Positions 9,727-18,599 of a stretch of 64,000 nt of DNA are shown here, piece by piece. Position 1 is the first letter of the stretch. The number at the start of each line of letters is the position of its first letter. A program made the translations under genes and the position numbers. The DNA is from Aquimarina sediminis (GTDB lineage Bacteria; Bacteroidota; Bacteroidia; Flavobacteriales; Flavobacteriaceae), in assembly GCF_002895435.1 (NCBI RefSeq), contig NZ_POYJ01000015.1, forward strand, positions 1-64,000, written 5' to 3'. The notes under the pieces are model-generated. The model was not told where the DNA came from. It did no database searches and saw only the letters and a list, made by a program, of their open reading frames with translations.

Positions 9727-10659
9727 ATGTCAAAAGATCCCGCAGTATTATTTTATACAAAAGATTGGTTGGAAGGTACAGTAGATATGTTTCCTGAAGA
9801 AAAAGGAGTATATATCGACTTATTATCTTACCAGCATCAAAAAGGTTTTTTACCTCAAAATACCCGAAGACTTGCCAAGATCACCGGAATTTCAGAAGAA
9901 CAATTTGTGAAAATATGGTCTGAAATCAAGCACAAATTTGTAACTATCGATTCGCTTGATACTTCGCTAAGCGAGGTACTTACCGATTGGAAGAACAAGA
10001 CGTGTAGCAAGGGTAACAGTGAGGAACTGGTCAACCTGAGAATGTTAAAAGAAACCGTTTCCCGAAAAAAGATCAGTTCCAAAAAATCAATCCAAGCCTA
10101 TGTTACCAACTGGTTTCGCTATGATGCCACCGGAAAAACTATTGCAAAATCGCAAAAACAAAAAATTTTGAAAGCTGTGGATTATACAGAACTTCTTTTT
10201 ATACAAGCAGGAAAAAAAGAAGTTTATGCTCATTTACACACCCTTACGCAGCGAACCGCTAAGCGCTCGCAAAAAGCAAATGGAGATGTAAATGCAAATG
10301 CAAGTATAAATGTAAATAAAAATGAAGATGAAGATGCAAAAAAAAATCCGGTGACTTTCGCTTTTGATGATCTGACTATGCCCAATTTCAAAAAACGAGT
10401 TTGTACTTATTTTTCTCAAAACGGAAAGCTCCGTGAGAAAAAGGTGGACGACTTTTTTGAGGAGTTGGAGTATGCTGATAAGCTTAGGGAGTTCTGGCTT
10501 CAAACGGAAGCCTATATGCACTTCAAGAATAATTCCGGCGAAAAAATCCATAGCTGGAAAGGGTATTGTAAAGATTGGGAAACCTCAGACTGGATAAACA
10601 AAAACAAGCAGTTAAACGCACAAACAGTATCCAAACGAACATTTTCTATTAACCGCTAA
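9727..10659 (+). CDS. DUF1376-type phage replication protein
   Basis: This 310-residue protein begins with the DUF1376 (YdaU-like) pattern: PAVLFYTKDWLEG, then EKGVYIDLLSYQHQKGFLP, then a winged-helix segment up to about residue 75. The middle is lysine-rich, with a low-complexity stretch of alternating Asn/Ala/Asp (about 188-205). The C-terminus (about 215-300) resembles the DnaD/replication-protein tail ending in WKGYCKDWETSDWI. Proteins of this type in phages recognise the origin and recruit helicase through a DnaC-like loader, and a DnaC-like ATPase is the next gene 21 bp on. Start ATG is preceded by an A-rich region. Confidence 0.8.
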   Translation: MSKDPAVLFYTKDWLEGTVDMFPEEKGVYIDLLSYQHQKGFLPQNTRRLAKITGISEEQFVKIWSEIKHKFVTIDSLDTSLSEVLTDWKNKTCSKGNSEELVNLRMLKETVSRKKISSKKSIQAYVTNWFRYDATGKTIAKSQKQKILKAVDYTELLFIQAGKKEVYAHLHTLTQRTAKRSQKANGDVNANASINVNKNEDEDAKKNPVTFAFDDLTMPNFKKRVCTYFSQNGKLREKKVDDFFEELEYADKLREFWLQTEAYMHFKNNSGEKIHSWKGYCKDWETSDWINKNKQLNAQTVSKRTFSINR

Positions 10660-10680
10660 TCAATTACAAAAAACCAAAAA

Positions 10681-11379
10681 ATGGAAGGAGATCATACCCG
10701 AAAAGTGATACTTACCAAAGCACATTTGTGGAAACTTTTTAAGCGTGCTTTTTTGGTACATGCGGGAAGGCATTTTATAGAAACCCCAGATTCACTGGCT
10801 AATATTGCACCGCTAATCGAGTATTTTGTATCAGATCCTTCCTTTTTTACCCGAAAGCACCTGATCCGTAGTATTGATGGTCAGCTGCTTCATCCCAGTT
10901 TTGATAAAGGTCTGCTGATCGTTGGAGGGTACGGGAATGGTAAAACGACCATCATGCAGGCGTTTGAGTTGTTATTTTCCTACTACCAGATGCCGATGCG
11001 GTTTAAGGGATATACCACCCATGATCTTGTCACCTGGTATGAGCGGATCGGATCGGATCTTACTTATCGGGAAAGTTCGAAATATCAGTTTTATCATTGC
11101 CTGACTACCGTTTTGGGTTTGTATCTGGATGATGTCAAAAAAGAAAGAGAGGCTTCTAACTACGGGAAGGTGAATCTGATTCGGGAGGTTCTGGAGAAAC
11201 GATATAATCAAAAAAAGTTAAAAACATACCTGACCTGTAATTATCGTGAAGGAGATACTACAGAGGATGTGGAAGATGCCCTGACAGAATTTGGAGAAAA
11301 GTACGGGGGGCATATCTATGACAGACTTTTTGAAATGTTTAATATTATCGAGTTCAAAGGAGCTTCTTTTCGGAGGTAA
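10681..11379 (+). CDS. DnaC/IstB-like ATPase, probable helicase loader
   Basis: This 232-residue protein has a Walker A motif GGYGNGKTT (residues 82-90), a Walker B LYLDDV (147-152) and a sensor-1-like YLTCNYREGD near residue 185. This order and length fit the DnaC/IstB AAA+ family that loads the replicative helicase. It follows the DUF1376 protein, so the pair forms a standard phage or plasmid initiation module. I considered a packaging ATPase, but the sensor region and size fit DnaC better. Confidence 0.8.
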   Translation: MEGDHTRKVILTKAHLWKLFKRAFLVHAGRHFIETPDSLANIAPLIEYFVSDPSFFTRKHLIRSIDGQLLHPSFDKGLLIVGGYGNGKTTIMQAFELLFSYYQMPMRFKGYTTHDLVTWYERIGSDLTYRESSKYQFYHCLTTVLGLYLDDVKKEREASNYGKVNLIREVLEKRYNQKKLKTYLTCNYREGDTTEDVEDALTEFGEKYGGHIYDRLFEMFNIIEFKGASFRR

Positions 11380-11415
11380 AAGCTATTATCACAAAAGGAC
11401 GACGACCGAGTGTTG

Positions 11416-11586
11416 TTATGAATCCACTCCGAACGCATTAAATACCAATCTCACCTCATGAGGATACAATAATTGCCTTCTCCCTGTATCCAATCCTTCA
11501 ATTTTCTTCATTTTTCTACGTAAGGTCTGCCTGCTGACCCCTAAAAAATGGCTCAATTCCTGTTTCGTTTTAAAAGTAAACCGCAT
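11416..11586 (-). CDS. small HTH protein on the opposite strand (DUF4248-like)
   Basis: This 56-residue protein reads MRFTFKTKQELSHFLGVSRQ and onwards, with a helix-turn-helix (SRQTLRRKMKKIEG) and a C-terminal YPHEVRLVFNAFG, which matches the DUF4248-type pattern of Bacteroidota elements. It is the only minus-strand gene inside the 7-22 kb module. Its start faces a tandem TGTCATTTAA repeat at 11597-11615 that could be its operator. A phage-repressor-like role is inferred from orientation only. Confidence 0.65.
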   Translation of the reverse strand: MRFTFKTKQELSHFLGVSRQTLRRKMKKIEGLDTGRRQLLYPHEVRLVFNAFGVDS

Positions 11587-11784
11587 AGTCTATTGTCATT
11601 TAATGTCATTTAAAGTGTAGTAGTGTTGTGAAGAGCTACAAAGAGTGTCAAAGTCCTCCAGAGCCCTACAAACACTACCAATATACTACAATTTTCATCA
11701 AAGACTATCAGTATTCTCCAAAGAGTTTCATCGGCTTTTTTAGGCTGTTTTTTCGTCATTTCTTTGAGGTAAAACAATCAAGTT
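11587..11784. promoter_or_regulatory. divergent control region between the small HTH gene and the structural-type genes
   Basis: It contains a direct repeat TGTCATTTAA (twice, 11597-11615) and a run of loosely repeated CTACAA and TCAAAG words to about 11740. It separates a leftward HTH gene from the long rightward gene run, so it probably holds the promoter of that run. Confidence 0.45.
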
Positions 11785-12246
11785 ATGTTTAAATGGATCG
11801 CCGGTGGTTTAGCCGCTTTTTTCTCGATACGCTATTTATCCCGTTTACAAAAAGCCGGGAAAAATATCACGTCCCGAATCAAGGTGAAGATTCATAAAAT
11901 TGGACTTACGGGGATTGAACTTACTGCAGAAGTCAAACTTCAAAACCCTAACCCGGTGGCGTTGGATATACAGCACCCCTTTGTCAAAATATTGTTTAAA
12001 GACAAAATCCTTGGCACTTCCTCTATAGAAAATTCGATTATTGAAGTTGCTGAGCATAGTGAAAAAACTTTTGACCTGAGAATTCAGTCCGCAGGATGGC
12101 TGACCCTGATCCAGATATTGGGAGTTACAGTTGCCAGTGATATCCGCTCCGGAAATCCCATTAAACTTCCCATCCAAACCCAGATGATTACCAGGGTCAA
12201 CGGATTGCCTTATGAAAAAACAGATACGATTTTATTACAACTTTAA
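11785..12246 (+). CDS. LEA type 2 (LEA14-like) protein with N-terminal membrane segment
   Basis: This 153-residue protein has a hydrophobic N-terminus (about residues 4-17) followed by a beta-sandwich sequence typical of LEA14/WHy domains: KIHKIGLTGIELTAEVKLQN, then NPNPVALDI, then a long strand-rich tail. Such domains bind membranes or proteins and often occur once per polypeptide. It opens the long gene run and overlaps the next gene by one base (TAATG), so translation is coupled. A virion or envelope-associated role is inferred from context. Confidence 0.7.
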   Translation: MFKWIAGGLAAFFSIRYLSRLQKAGKNITSRIKVKIHKIGLTGIELTAEVKLQNPNPVALDIQHPFVKILFKDKILGTSSIENSIIEVAEHSEKTFDLRIQSAGWLTLIQILGVTVASDIRSGNPIKLPIQTQMITRVNGLPYEKTDTILLQL

Positions 12247-13169
12247 TGAGAGCCACTACAAAACGACATATCGCTATTGGGTATCAGTATGATACCTTAT
12301 TCCCAAAACCTATTGGGCAGGATACTGTGGTTGTGGGTCAGGGAAAAGCGCGTTTAAAAGACACTCTGAACCTGATCAAAGAGATGATTCTGCAAACCAC
12401 CGCAGATACAGCAGTACTGGCTCCCCGATTGAAAGGTAATGGAGTGATGGATACCTGTAGGAACATTTGGAATTTTGTATACGGTCATATCCAGTATACC
12501 ATGGATAAAACAGGAATAGAGCAGGTACGCCGACCTTCCCGAACATGGGCAGATCGGATATCCGGGGTAGATTGTGATTGCTATACCGTGTTTATCGGTA
12601 GTATCCTTGCTAACCTTAGCATTCCCTTTATGATCCGTATTACCAAATACGGAGGTAAAGCTCACTTTCAACATGTATATCCGGTAGTGTTTACAAACGG
12701 TAAACAAATTACGATAGATTGTGTTACTGATCAGTTTAACAAAGAAGTTACATATTCAGAAAAAAAAGATATCAGTATTACTGATCCTGTGATTACAGAA
12801 GATATCTCTGGACTTAGCGGAGTGGATACTGCAGCGATTGCCCTGGATGCTTTGGAACAAAGCCCTATCCCGTTACGGGAAATCATTCAAAAAAAAGATG
12901 TTACGCATAGCTGTCCGGTACATTTTAAAACAAAAAGACCACCCAAAGCTGTAGCAACGCATAGAAAACAAGGAAAAACAGTTTCTCCCTTTCGATTTGA
13001 TGACCAGCAGCGTAACAGGAATATGGAAGCTAAAGAAGATTTTAATCTGCTTAATTTTTTAATCATTGCCAGCATATCTGTAGCCGCAGGTATTGGAGTA
13101 TTACAGCTACTAAGCAAGACAAAACAAACAAAAACACCAAAAAAGAAAACCACAGTTCCCAAACCGTAA
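12246..13169 (+). CDS. transglutaminase-like cysteine peptidase with C-terminal TM segment
   Basis: This 307-residue protein has the transglutaminase/papain-like triad pattern: SGVDCDCYT (Cys110 the probable nucleophile, residues 107-113), HFQHVYPV (His143) and TIDCVTD (Asp158). Upstream, CRNIWNFVYGHIQY (71-84) is typical of the helix before the active site. A hydrophobic segment at about 274-296, then a lysine-rich tail, suggests membrane anchoring. Similar peptidases occur in Bacteroidota phage-like regions, where they may process structural proteins or cross-link. The substrate is unknown. Confidence 0.75.
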   Translation: MRATTKRHIAIGYQYDTLFPKPIGQDTVVVGQGKARLKDTLNLIKEMILQTTADTAVLAPRLKGNGVMDTCRNIWNFVYGHIQYTMDKTGIEQVRRPSRTWADRISGVDCDCYTVFIGSILANLSIPFMIRITKYGGKAHFQHVYPVVFTNGKQITIDCVTDQFNKEVTYSEKKDISITDPVITEDISGLSGVDTAAIALDALEQSPIPLREIIQKKDVTHSCPVHFKTKRPPKAVATHRKQGKTVSPFRFDDQQRNRNMEAKEDFNLLNFLIIASISVAAGIGVLQLLSKTKQTKTPKKKTTVPKP

Positions 13170-13211
13170 TTGTTGGGAGCCTGGAAGATAACTATTGAAA
13201 ATACTACAATT

Positions 13212-14477
13212 ATGGAATTACACCGATTAGATGGATTTGATGCCACAGGAATAGATTATATGGATATTGAAGATTCTCAGAGCATGAGTGAGATCGTAAA
13301 CGGAGTTTCTGACTCCGCTCCGGAGATTGCCTATGAGATATTGGATCAGGATGGTGATGTGGTGATGTATGCCGATATAGATGAGAATATCTATGTGATC
13401 GATGGTCTGGGAGGTTTCTTTAAAAAGATAGGACGAGGTCTAAAACGTTTTGCCAGAAAGGTGATTAAGCCCGTGGTTAAAACTTTTAACCGTTTTTTAA
13501 ACCCTGCCACCATCCTGCTTCGAAATGGTTTTTTACTAGCCATGAAGATCAACCTGATGAAGGTAGCCGGAAAACTTCGGTTTGGATACCTGAGTGAGGC
13601 GCAAGCCAGAAAAATGGGTATTGATATGGATAAGTTTTCCAAACTAAAAAGAACAGTTAGAAAAGCAGAGAAAATCTACCGCATGGCGGGAGGAAGAGGC
13701 AGAAATCTTAGAAAAGCGATTCTAAGAGGAAAAGGCAATAAAGACCGAAAAGTCCCTTTAAGTGGTTTTACTATTGGCAGTATCGATCAGGAGCCTGTGA
13801 TCTATAATGATCCTTTTGAAAAGTTTATTATCGAATCTGATCCTGATACGGTGGAGGCTTTTGTTAATAATGAGATTCAGGTAGCAGGATTGGGAGCAGT
13901 AGCATCGAGTACTGCGATTGCTTCCGCTACAGGAGCTGTTGCCAGTGTGGCTGCCATACTTAGTAAGATTGGGAATATCTTTGGAAAAGCCAAGCAGGTC
14001 AAACAACAGGCAAAGGAGTTGTTTCGAAAACCAAAACGTTCTGTCCCACAGCTTCCCTCGCCAAGAGAGATCAGAAGACCCATCGTTCGTCCTGCTCCCA
14101 TTCCGAGAAGACCGCCACGAAGATCAATTCCGAGGCAACGACCAGCTGCTGCGGTAGTTTCCAGAAACAGGGCGTTACCTGCCAAGAGTACAACTCCTGA
14201 AGACAAAAAGAGTTTTTTTGAAAAGAACAAAGCCCTAGTCATTTTAGGAGGGCTAGCCATTGTAGGAACCGGAATTGCCATTGCGATGAAGTCCGGTAAA
14301 AAGAAAAAGGCAACACCTGTATCTGGGTTTCCTAAAAAACGCCCTCAAAGAAGAAAACCAAAAACCACTGAGAGAGATGCTTTAGGCAGGTTTACCAAAG
14401 GGCATTCTGGAGGAGGAAGGAAGAAAGCTTCTAAGAGAAAAGCCCCGGAAAAGTTAATCCCCAAGGCTTTGTTATGA
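13212..14477 (+). CDS. basic, amphipathic membrane-associated protein of the putative virion module
   Basis: The ATG at 13212 gives 421 residues; an earlier in-frame TTG exists at 13170. The N-terminus is acidic (to about residue 65). It is followed by a strongly amphipathic basic region (GLGGFFKKIGRGLKRFARKV) of the type that binds membranes or nucleic acid, an Ala/Val-rich hydrophobic stretch (about 218-250), a Pro/Arg-rich linker (about 275-320), a TM helix near 339-360 and a basic tail with DALGRFTKGHSGGG. No family is recognised. The mixture suggests a structural protein touching both membrane and DNA, an inference from composition and neighbours. Confidence 0.6.
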   Translation: MELHRLDGFDATGIDYMDIEDSQSMSEIVNGVSDSAPEIAYEILDQDGDVVMYADIDENIYVIDGLGGFFKKIGRGLKRFARKVIKPVVKTFNRFLNPATILLRNGFLLAMKINLMKVAGKLRFGYLSEAQARKMGIDMDKFSKLKRTVRKAEKIYRMAGGRGRNLRKAILRGKGNKDRKVPLSGFTIGSIDQEPVIYNDPFEKFIIESDPDTVEAFVNNEIQVAGLGAVASSTAIASATGAVASVAAILSKIGNIFGKAKQVKQQAKELFRKPKRSVPQLPSPREIRRPIVRPAPIPRRPPRRSIPRQRPAAAVVSRNRALPAKSTTPEDKKSFFEKNKALVILGGLAIVGTGIAIAMKSGKKKKATPVSGFPKKRPQRRKPKTTERDALGRFTKGHSGGGRKKASKRKAPEKLIPKALL

Positions 14478-14599
14478 TTATGGATTTTGAAATATCAAAG
14501 GAGAAGTGGCTAATTCCAATTCCAATTCTTCCTCAAAAAAACACGCTCAAAAGTAATGTGGTGTAGACTAACAAATAATGAATTAAAGATTAAATAATT

Positions 14600-15217
14600 A
14601 TGAAATCAAACGCAAAAAACAGTTTTCTGGAAGTTGGCAAACATCTTAGTACGGGAGTGCTGGGTATGGTTGCCGGATCTGCTGTAGGCAGGCATTCCCT
14701 GATCCTTGGTGCGCTGACCATTTTCGGGGGAGCCTACTATGGTAAAGACTGGCTTACCTCGGCAGGAGTAGGTATGGCTTTTTCCAACGGATTTGGAGGG
14801 AAGCCCAAAACCACTAATGGTATTGACGGGGTTAAAGATGATCTCGAAGAAGCCAAAGACAGAGCAGTAATTTCTCTAAAAGCGATCGGAAAGAAGCTAT
14901 ATCTGGATAAGTTTTCCACGAGTATGGCTAAAAAACTCTCTTTAGGAAATATTGAAGACCGTCCTCTGGTCTTTATGGGATCCAAGGTAGCAGATCAGGG
15001 AGACTTTGATACCTCAGAGGTAGATGAGATCATCCGAAAAATAGAAGAAGGAGAACCCTTACCCACTGTCGATATACATCAGGATTTTGATAATGACTTT
15101 GAAGAAGATGTTGTGGAAGGTTTTGAAGAAGAACTTACTACTGAAGCTATAGAAGGCATCGATATCAGTGAACTCGACGGAGCTGAAGATATTACCGAAT
15201 TAAATGCAATTGCGTAA
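14600..15217 (+). CDS. small protein with glycine-rich membrane region and acidic tail
   Basis: This 205-residue protein has a Gly/Ala-rich hydrophobic region (about 17-62, probably two short TM helices) and a strongly acidic C-terminus (about 140-205, many Asp/Glu). It starts at an ATG 122 bp after the previous gene. I recognise no family. It sits just before the beta-rich capsid candidate in a run of small genes and is typical of minor membrane proteins in internal-membrane phages, but that is inference. Confidence 0.55.
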   Translation: MKSNAKNSFLEVGKHLSTGVLGMVAGSAVGRHSLILGALTIFGGAYYGKDWLTSAGVGMAFSNGFGGKPKTTNGIDGVKDDLEEAKDRAVISLKAIGKKLYLDKFSTSMAKKLSLGNIEDRPLVFMGSKVADQGDFDTSEVDEIIRKIEEGEPLPTVDIHQDFDNDFEEDVVEGFEEELTTEAIEGIDISELDGAEDITELNAIA

Positions 15218-15277
15218 CTCCTGTATTGGAGAGGACGTATGAATTTGTAAAACCATAAATAGTAAAAAATAAATACC

Positions 15278-15901
15278 ATGAAAAAAAGTTCAAGATCACA
15301 ATTCCTGGAGATTGTCAATGCTCATACGACGCTTCGGGATCACGCCAAGAAATATGACCCTGCTATGGTCAATGTTGCCAAAGGAATCAAGGAAGGACGC
15401 CTGCAACTGGCTGATGCAGCCTATTATTCAATCAAATTTGCCGGTAACAAGGCGAATATAGATATGTTCGAGACCCAGGATGCCAAAGAAATCGGGATTA
15501 CTAATGTCACTCAGGCTAAACTCCAGAAGGACAGACTATTTTTATGTAACCGTATTATCCTGCTGTCTGCTATCATTGAAGGAGACCTTCCCGGGAGTGA
15601 TTCCGAACTCAAAAAAGTAATGAAGCAAACGGATTTTGATAGTATCAAACATGTAGGTGGTTTACAAAACGGGGTATTCTCCCTGATAGCCAATAAAAAG
15701 ATCATCATCGATGAGCGTCCTATGCAGGAGTTTGTTACTGATGGGAACACCATGCTCAATCTTGGAACTTACTTTTTAGAAAGCCCACGTTTTATCCGTG
15801 ATGATGAGGAATTCGAATTTAATATCGAATTGGGCGAAGATGCTCCGGAGAAAACACTGGTGAAAGTGGTTCTGGCAGGAACTGTAACTGTACCCGCATA
15901 A
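15278..15901 (+). CDS. beta-rich protein, candidate jelly-roll major capsid protein
   Basis: This 207-residue protein has a helical N-terminal third (about 1-90) and a strand-rich C-terminal part: VFSLIANKKIIIDERPMQEF, TYFLESPRF, EEFEFNIELG, TLVKVVLAGTVTV. The alternation of hydrophobic strands and charged turns is what single jelly-roll capsid proteins look like, and the size fits. It is soluble, lacks a signal peptide and is followed at once by a second strand-rich protein. I cannot prove a fold by reading; structure prediction would decide. It might also be a tail or spike protein, though no tail genes are nearby. Confidence 0.45.
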   Translation: MKKSSRSQFLEIVNAHTTLRDHAKKYDPAMVNVAKGIKEGRLQLADAAYYSIKFAGNKANIDMFETQDAKEIGITNVTQAKLQKDRLFLCNRIILLSAIIEGDLPGSDSELKKVMKQTDFDSIKHVGGLQNGVFSLIANKKIIIDERPMQEFVTDGNTMLNLGTYFLESPRFIRDDEEFEFNIELGEDAPEKTLVKVVLAGTVTVPA

Positions 15902-15912
15902 ACGATAAAAAT

Positions 15913-16305
15913 ATGGATCATAAGACCAAAGAAACCAGAGTTAGCTTTTCTTTTAAGGTAGACAAGCAGGATGGTCTGATCACTGTTGATCACCCGGAGC
16001 TTCCCAAGCATACCAAAATGGTAAAAGGCTTACAGCTGATCTGTGATTACCCTGATAAACTATATCATCGGGGAAGCCAGCGAATTGAGATTGGAGGCGA
16101 AGAACTTTTCCCGGAGGGATTTGACAGTAAACTGCTGATGTCTTCATTGAGCGTAGCCCCTAAAGAACGATTTTTTGAATTGGGAGATGTATTACCCGGA
16201 GACCTTTCTGTTAAAATACGATTTAGAGATAAGAACCACAACAGTGCTGATTTTGAGCAGGGGTATACGGTAAGTATCATCCTTTTGATTGAAGAGACCG
16301 TGTAA
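15913..16305 (+). CDS. second beta-rich protein, candidate minor capsid or spike protein
   Basis: This 130-residue protein is almost entirely strand-like, with KGLQLICDYP, RGSQRIEIGGEELFPEGF, FFELGDVLPGDLSVKIRF and YTVSIILLIEETV. It begins 11 bp after the jelly-roll candidate and lacks TM or signal segments. The spacing suggests the two are made together, as major and minor capsid proteins are. No family is recognised. Confidence 0.45.
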   Translation: MDHKTKETRVSFSFKVDKQDGLITVDHPELPKHTKMVKGLQLICDYPDKLYHRGSQRIEIGGEELFPEGFDSKLLMSSLSVAPKERFFELGDVLPGDLSVKIRFRDKNHNSADFEQGYTVSIILLIEETV

Positions 16306-16345
16306 GATTTTGAAGTATAAATGGCATCCAAAAAAAAGAAAAAAG

Positions 16346-16864
16346 ATGAAGTGTCAAATTGATATAAACAATAAAAAGGGTGATGACACTGTTATAGTGC
16401 GCAGGAAGTTTGTTCCAATAAAATTTAATATTCACAGGGAAAATCAATTTTTAAGCGCAGCGTCCAAACTTCCTTTTACCACCAGTAAAGTTATTGGCGT
16501 ACTGACCACTACCAATGTAAAAAAGCAATGTAGTGACACTCCCTTTCCTACGCATCGTTATTATGGTGTAGCTGCATCGCAGATGGAAGATACTTCATTT
16601 TTGGAAACCAATCCAGGAGAAGTATACACTTCGATGTATCCCCCTGATGTGATTATAGAGCAGCAAGCCGGCGGATGGTGGTATTATGCCCATCCTGTAA
16701 CAGATATTCATCCTTTTATAGTTTCAGGAGATTTTCCTTCAGAGCCAAGAACTCCAAAACTAATTGATCTAAAAGCTGAAGGACAATGTAACCCTGAACC
16801 CTATTACCTATGGAGTGAACGGTTTTACGGATATGCCATGATCACTTTTAATGTTATTATGTAA
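16346..16864 (+). CDS. uncharacterised strand-rich protein of the structural run
   Basis: The ATG at 16346 gives 172 residues; the longer frame from a TTG at 16289 would overlap the previous gene. It is rich in aromatic residues and prolines (GGWWYYAHPVTD near residue 115) and has no membrane segment. It ends with a short strand-rich YGYAMITFNVIM, a hydrophobic ending like that of the neighbouring beta-rich genes. The function is unknown; its place between other short beta-rich genes suggests a virion component. Confidence 0.5.
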   Translation: MKCQIDINNKKGDDTVIVRRKFVPIKFNIHRENQFLSAASKLPFTTSKVIGVLTTTNVKKQCSDTPFPTHRYYGVAASQMEDTSFLETNPGEVYTSMYPPDVIIEQQAGGWWYYAHPVTDIHPFIVSGDFPSEPRTPKLIDLKAEGQCNPEPYYLWSERFYGYAMITFNVIM

Positions 16865-16881
16865 CCCTAAAAAACGATGTT

Positions 16882-17160
16882 ATGATACTCGGAAGGTTAT
16901 CCTTATTTCAGAAAAGAGGAATTTTCTATACCGATATGCTACTGGATGCTAAAGATCAGTTTTCAGCCATAATCGACAAGGAATTATCCGCTGATCCTAT
17001 GTTGCATCCCTCTGAGATGCCTACAAAATGTCAAATTACCCCGGTAGAAGAACCGGGGAACACGGATTATATCAGGGCTACCTTTGAAGATTATGGAAAA
17101 GCGGAGTACCCTTATGAGGTTACCGTATGGATACTCATTGAAGAAGTACCGACCTCATAG
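16882..17160 (+). CDS. small uncharacterised protein of the structural run
   Basis: This 92-residue soluble protein starts 18 bp after the previous stop. Its C-terminus (YPYEVTVWILIEEVPTS) has the same hydrophobic-strand ending as the 15913 protein (YTVSIILLIEETV), so the two may share an ancestor or a docking surface. No family is recognised. Confidence 0.5.
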   Translation: MILGRLSLFQKRGIFYTDMLLDAKDQFSAIIDKELSADPMLHPSEMPTKCQITPVEEPGNTDYIRATFEDYGKAEYPYEVTVWILIEEVPTS

Positions 17161-17254
17161 AGGTTTTAAAATGAATTATTAATACTATAATTCCCACCAG
17201 AGTGCGATAACAAAGCACGCTATGCATGTGGGATACTAAAACACACAATGTGTG

Positions 17255-17590
17255 ATGGATGAGGGATTTGCACTGCAATATGCAGACAGACGAGTAAAAG
17301 AAAGAGGTTTTAAAAACTATCGGGTGGTATACCGGGAGTTTGTTTTACCTGGAGATGGTACGCTTAGTTTTCAGGCTCATAATGAAATCTGGTTGGTACT
17401 CCATATCGACTGGGGATTGATTGTAAAATCGGACTACGGACGTTATGATCACTGGTATACTCAGGGAATTACCGAAAACTCCCATGAGCATGGCGATAAG
17501 ATTCAGATTCTCAATACCCTGAAGGAGCAACGTAAGATTCGCTTTTTACAGGTGATTTTAAAAACAAATGATGATGGAGGCAAGAAATAG
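17255..17590 (+). CDS. small uncharacterised protein of the structural run
   Basis: The ATG at 17255 gives 111 residues (a GTG lies one codon earlier). The middle is strand-rich and aromatic (SFQAHNEIWLVLHIDWGLIV), with a basic tail. It overlaps the next gene by 23 bp, so translation is probably coupled. It could be a receptor-binding or vertex protein, but nothing specific shows this. Confidence 0.5.
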   Translation: MDEGFALQYADRRVKERGFKNYRVVYREFVLPGDGTLSFQAHNEIWLVLHIDWGLIVKSDYGRYDHWYTQGITENSHEHGDKIQILNTLKEQRKIRFLQVILKTNDDGGKK

Positions 17591-18380
17591 AAAACCCGGA
17601 TCAGTTAGACTCAGTGAGCTGCAATATCAGGAAATGCACAAACTTGGTTTTACTAATGAAAGTGCTTATGTACGTTATAAAATGGAACAGGCAGAGTCAA
17701 AACTAAATACCCTTCAGGAGACAGTACAACAGGTTAAAATGCTTCCTGCTACCCGCGAGAAAGTATCTCATGATGCTGTGATGGAAGACCAGTTGACCAT
17801 CCAGCGATTGTCTATGGAAAACCGAAAGCTGCAGGAGAAGCTCGAGCAGATCAGTAAAAGCAATCAGGAAACCCTAAACGGAGTAGGTCATAAAGTACAT
17901 TCTCTGTTACAGGAAGAATTACAGAAAAGAGATTATGAAGACCTCAAAAAGTCCTATTCGCAGTCAGAATCTAAGGTGAAAAAATTACAGGAAGATCTTG
18001 ATGAGTCTAAAAAAGAAATTAAAGCCCTGGTTAAAAAACTAGGACTTGTAGAACTGGGCAAAGCCCTCCTTCCCGGAGCGATCTCCGGCTTAGCCAAACA
18101 TTACCCCAAACAAATGAAGGGGATTGCGGGTACACTGGGAAGGTTGGGTGTCCCGGACACAGAGGGTACTACAAATGAAGAGCAGCAACACCTGTTACAA
18201 ATTCTGGAGTACCTGCAGGAGGTATGTACCCAAACTCAGTTTGAGCAGGTATTGCAACTGATGATGCAGGTCGCAGAACAGCTCAAAGATGATGAGGGGC
18301 TGATCCAGAAAATTGGGTATTATATGGAACAACTACAGCAAAAGAAAAAACAAAACAATACTGGATCTAAGGAGGCTTAG
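17568..18380 (+). CDS. long coiled-coil protein
   Basis: This 270-residue protein is mostly coiled coil (about residues 25-165, heptad-like Leu/Glu/Lys/Gln), followed by a Gly/Pro-containing break (KALLPGAISGLAKHYPKQMK near 170-190) and a helical Gln-rich end. Its start overlaps the previous gene. Several ATG codons in a row (17568, 17571, 17574) are possible starts. There is no TM segment. It could be a scaffold, tether or fibre, but the function is unknown. Confidence 0.55.
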   Translation: MMMEARNRKPGSVRLSELQYQEMHKLGFTNESAYVRYKMEQAESKLNTLQETVQQVKMLPATREKVSHDAVMEDQLTIQRLSMENRKLQEKLEQISKSNQETLNGVGHKVHSLLQEELQKRDYEDLKKSYSQSESKVKKLQEDLDESKKEIKALVKKLGLVELGKALLPGAISGLAKHYPKQMKGIAGTLGRLGVPDTEGTTNEEQQHLLQILEYLQEVCTQTQFEQVLQLMMQVAEQLKDDEGLIQKIGYYMEQLQQKKKQNNTGSKEA

Positions 18381-18414
18381 ATTTTGGACAATATCATTTA
18401 CAGTTTAAAAAACT

Positions 18415-18597
18415 ATGGAATCACAAATCACAATAACAATCACAGCAAAAGATACCACAGAAGTCCGTCGGGTAAAAAAGGCTTTTGAAACCATGTATAC
18501 GCATTTTGGAGCTAAAGGCATTATCAAAATGGAGCAACTGTTTTTAAAAGATGCTTTTATACGGAACCTGGTTAAAATGAAGATTAATAATGGATAA
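18415..18597 (+). CDS. 60-residue uncharacterised protein
   Basis: A small alpha/beta protein beginning MESQITITITAKDTTEVRRV and ending in a basic helix. It starts 34 bp after the coiled-coil gene and stops two bases before the next ATG. The tight spacing and co-directionality support a real gene. No family is recognised. Confidence 0.45.
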   Translation: MESQITITITAKDTTEVRRVKKAFETMYTHFGAKGIIKMEQLFLKDAFIRNLVKMKINNG

Positions 18598-18599
18598 TT

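Noticed and set aside
10681..11379. Packaging ATPase for the virus-like module
   Set aside because: Sensor-1 region and length fit a DnaC-like loader better than HerA/FtsK packaging motors.
16321..16362. 13-codon frame MASKKKKKDEVSN
   Set aside because: Out of frame with the following gene and very short; the ATG at 16346 explains the region.
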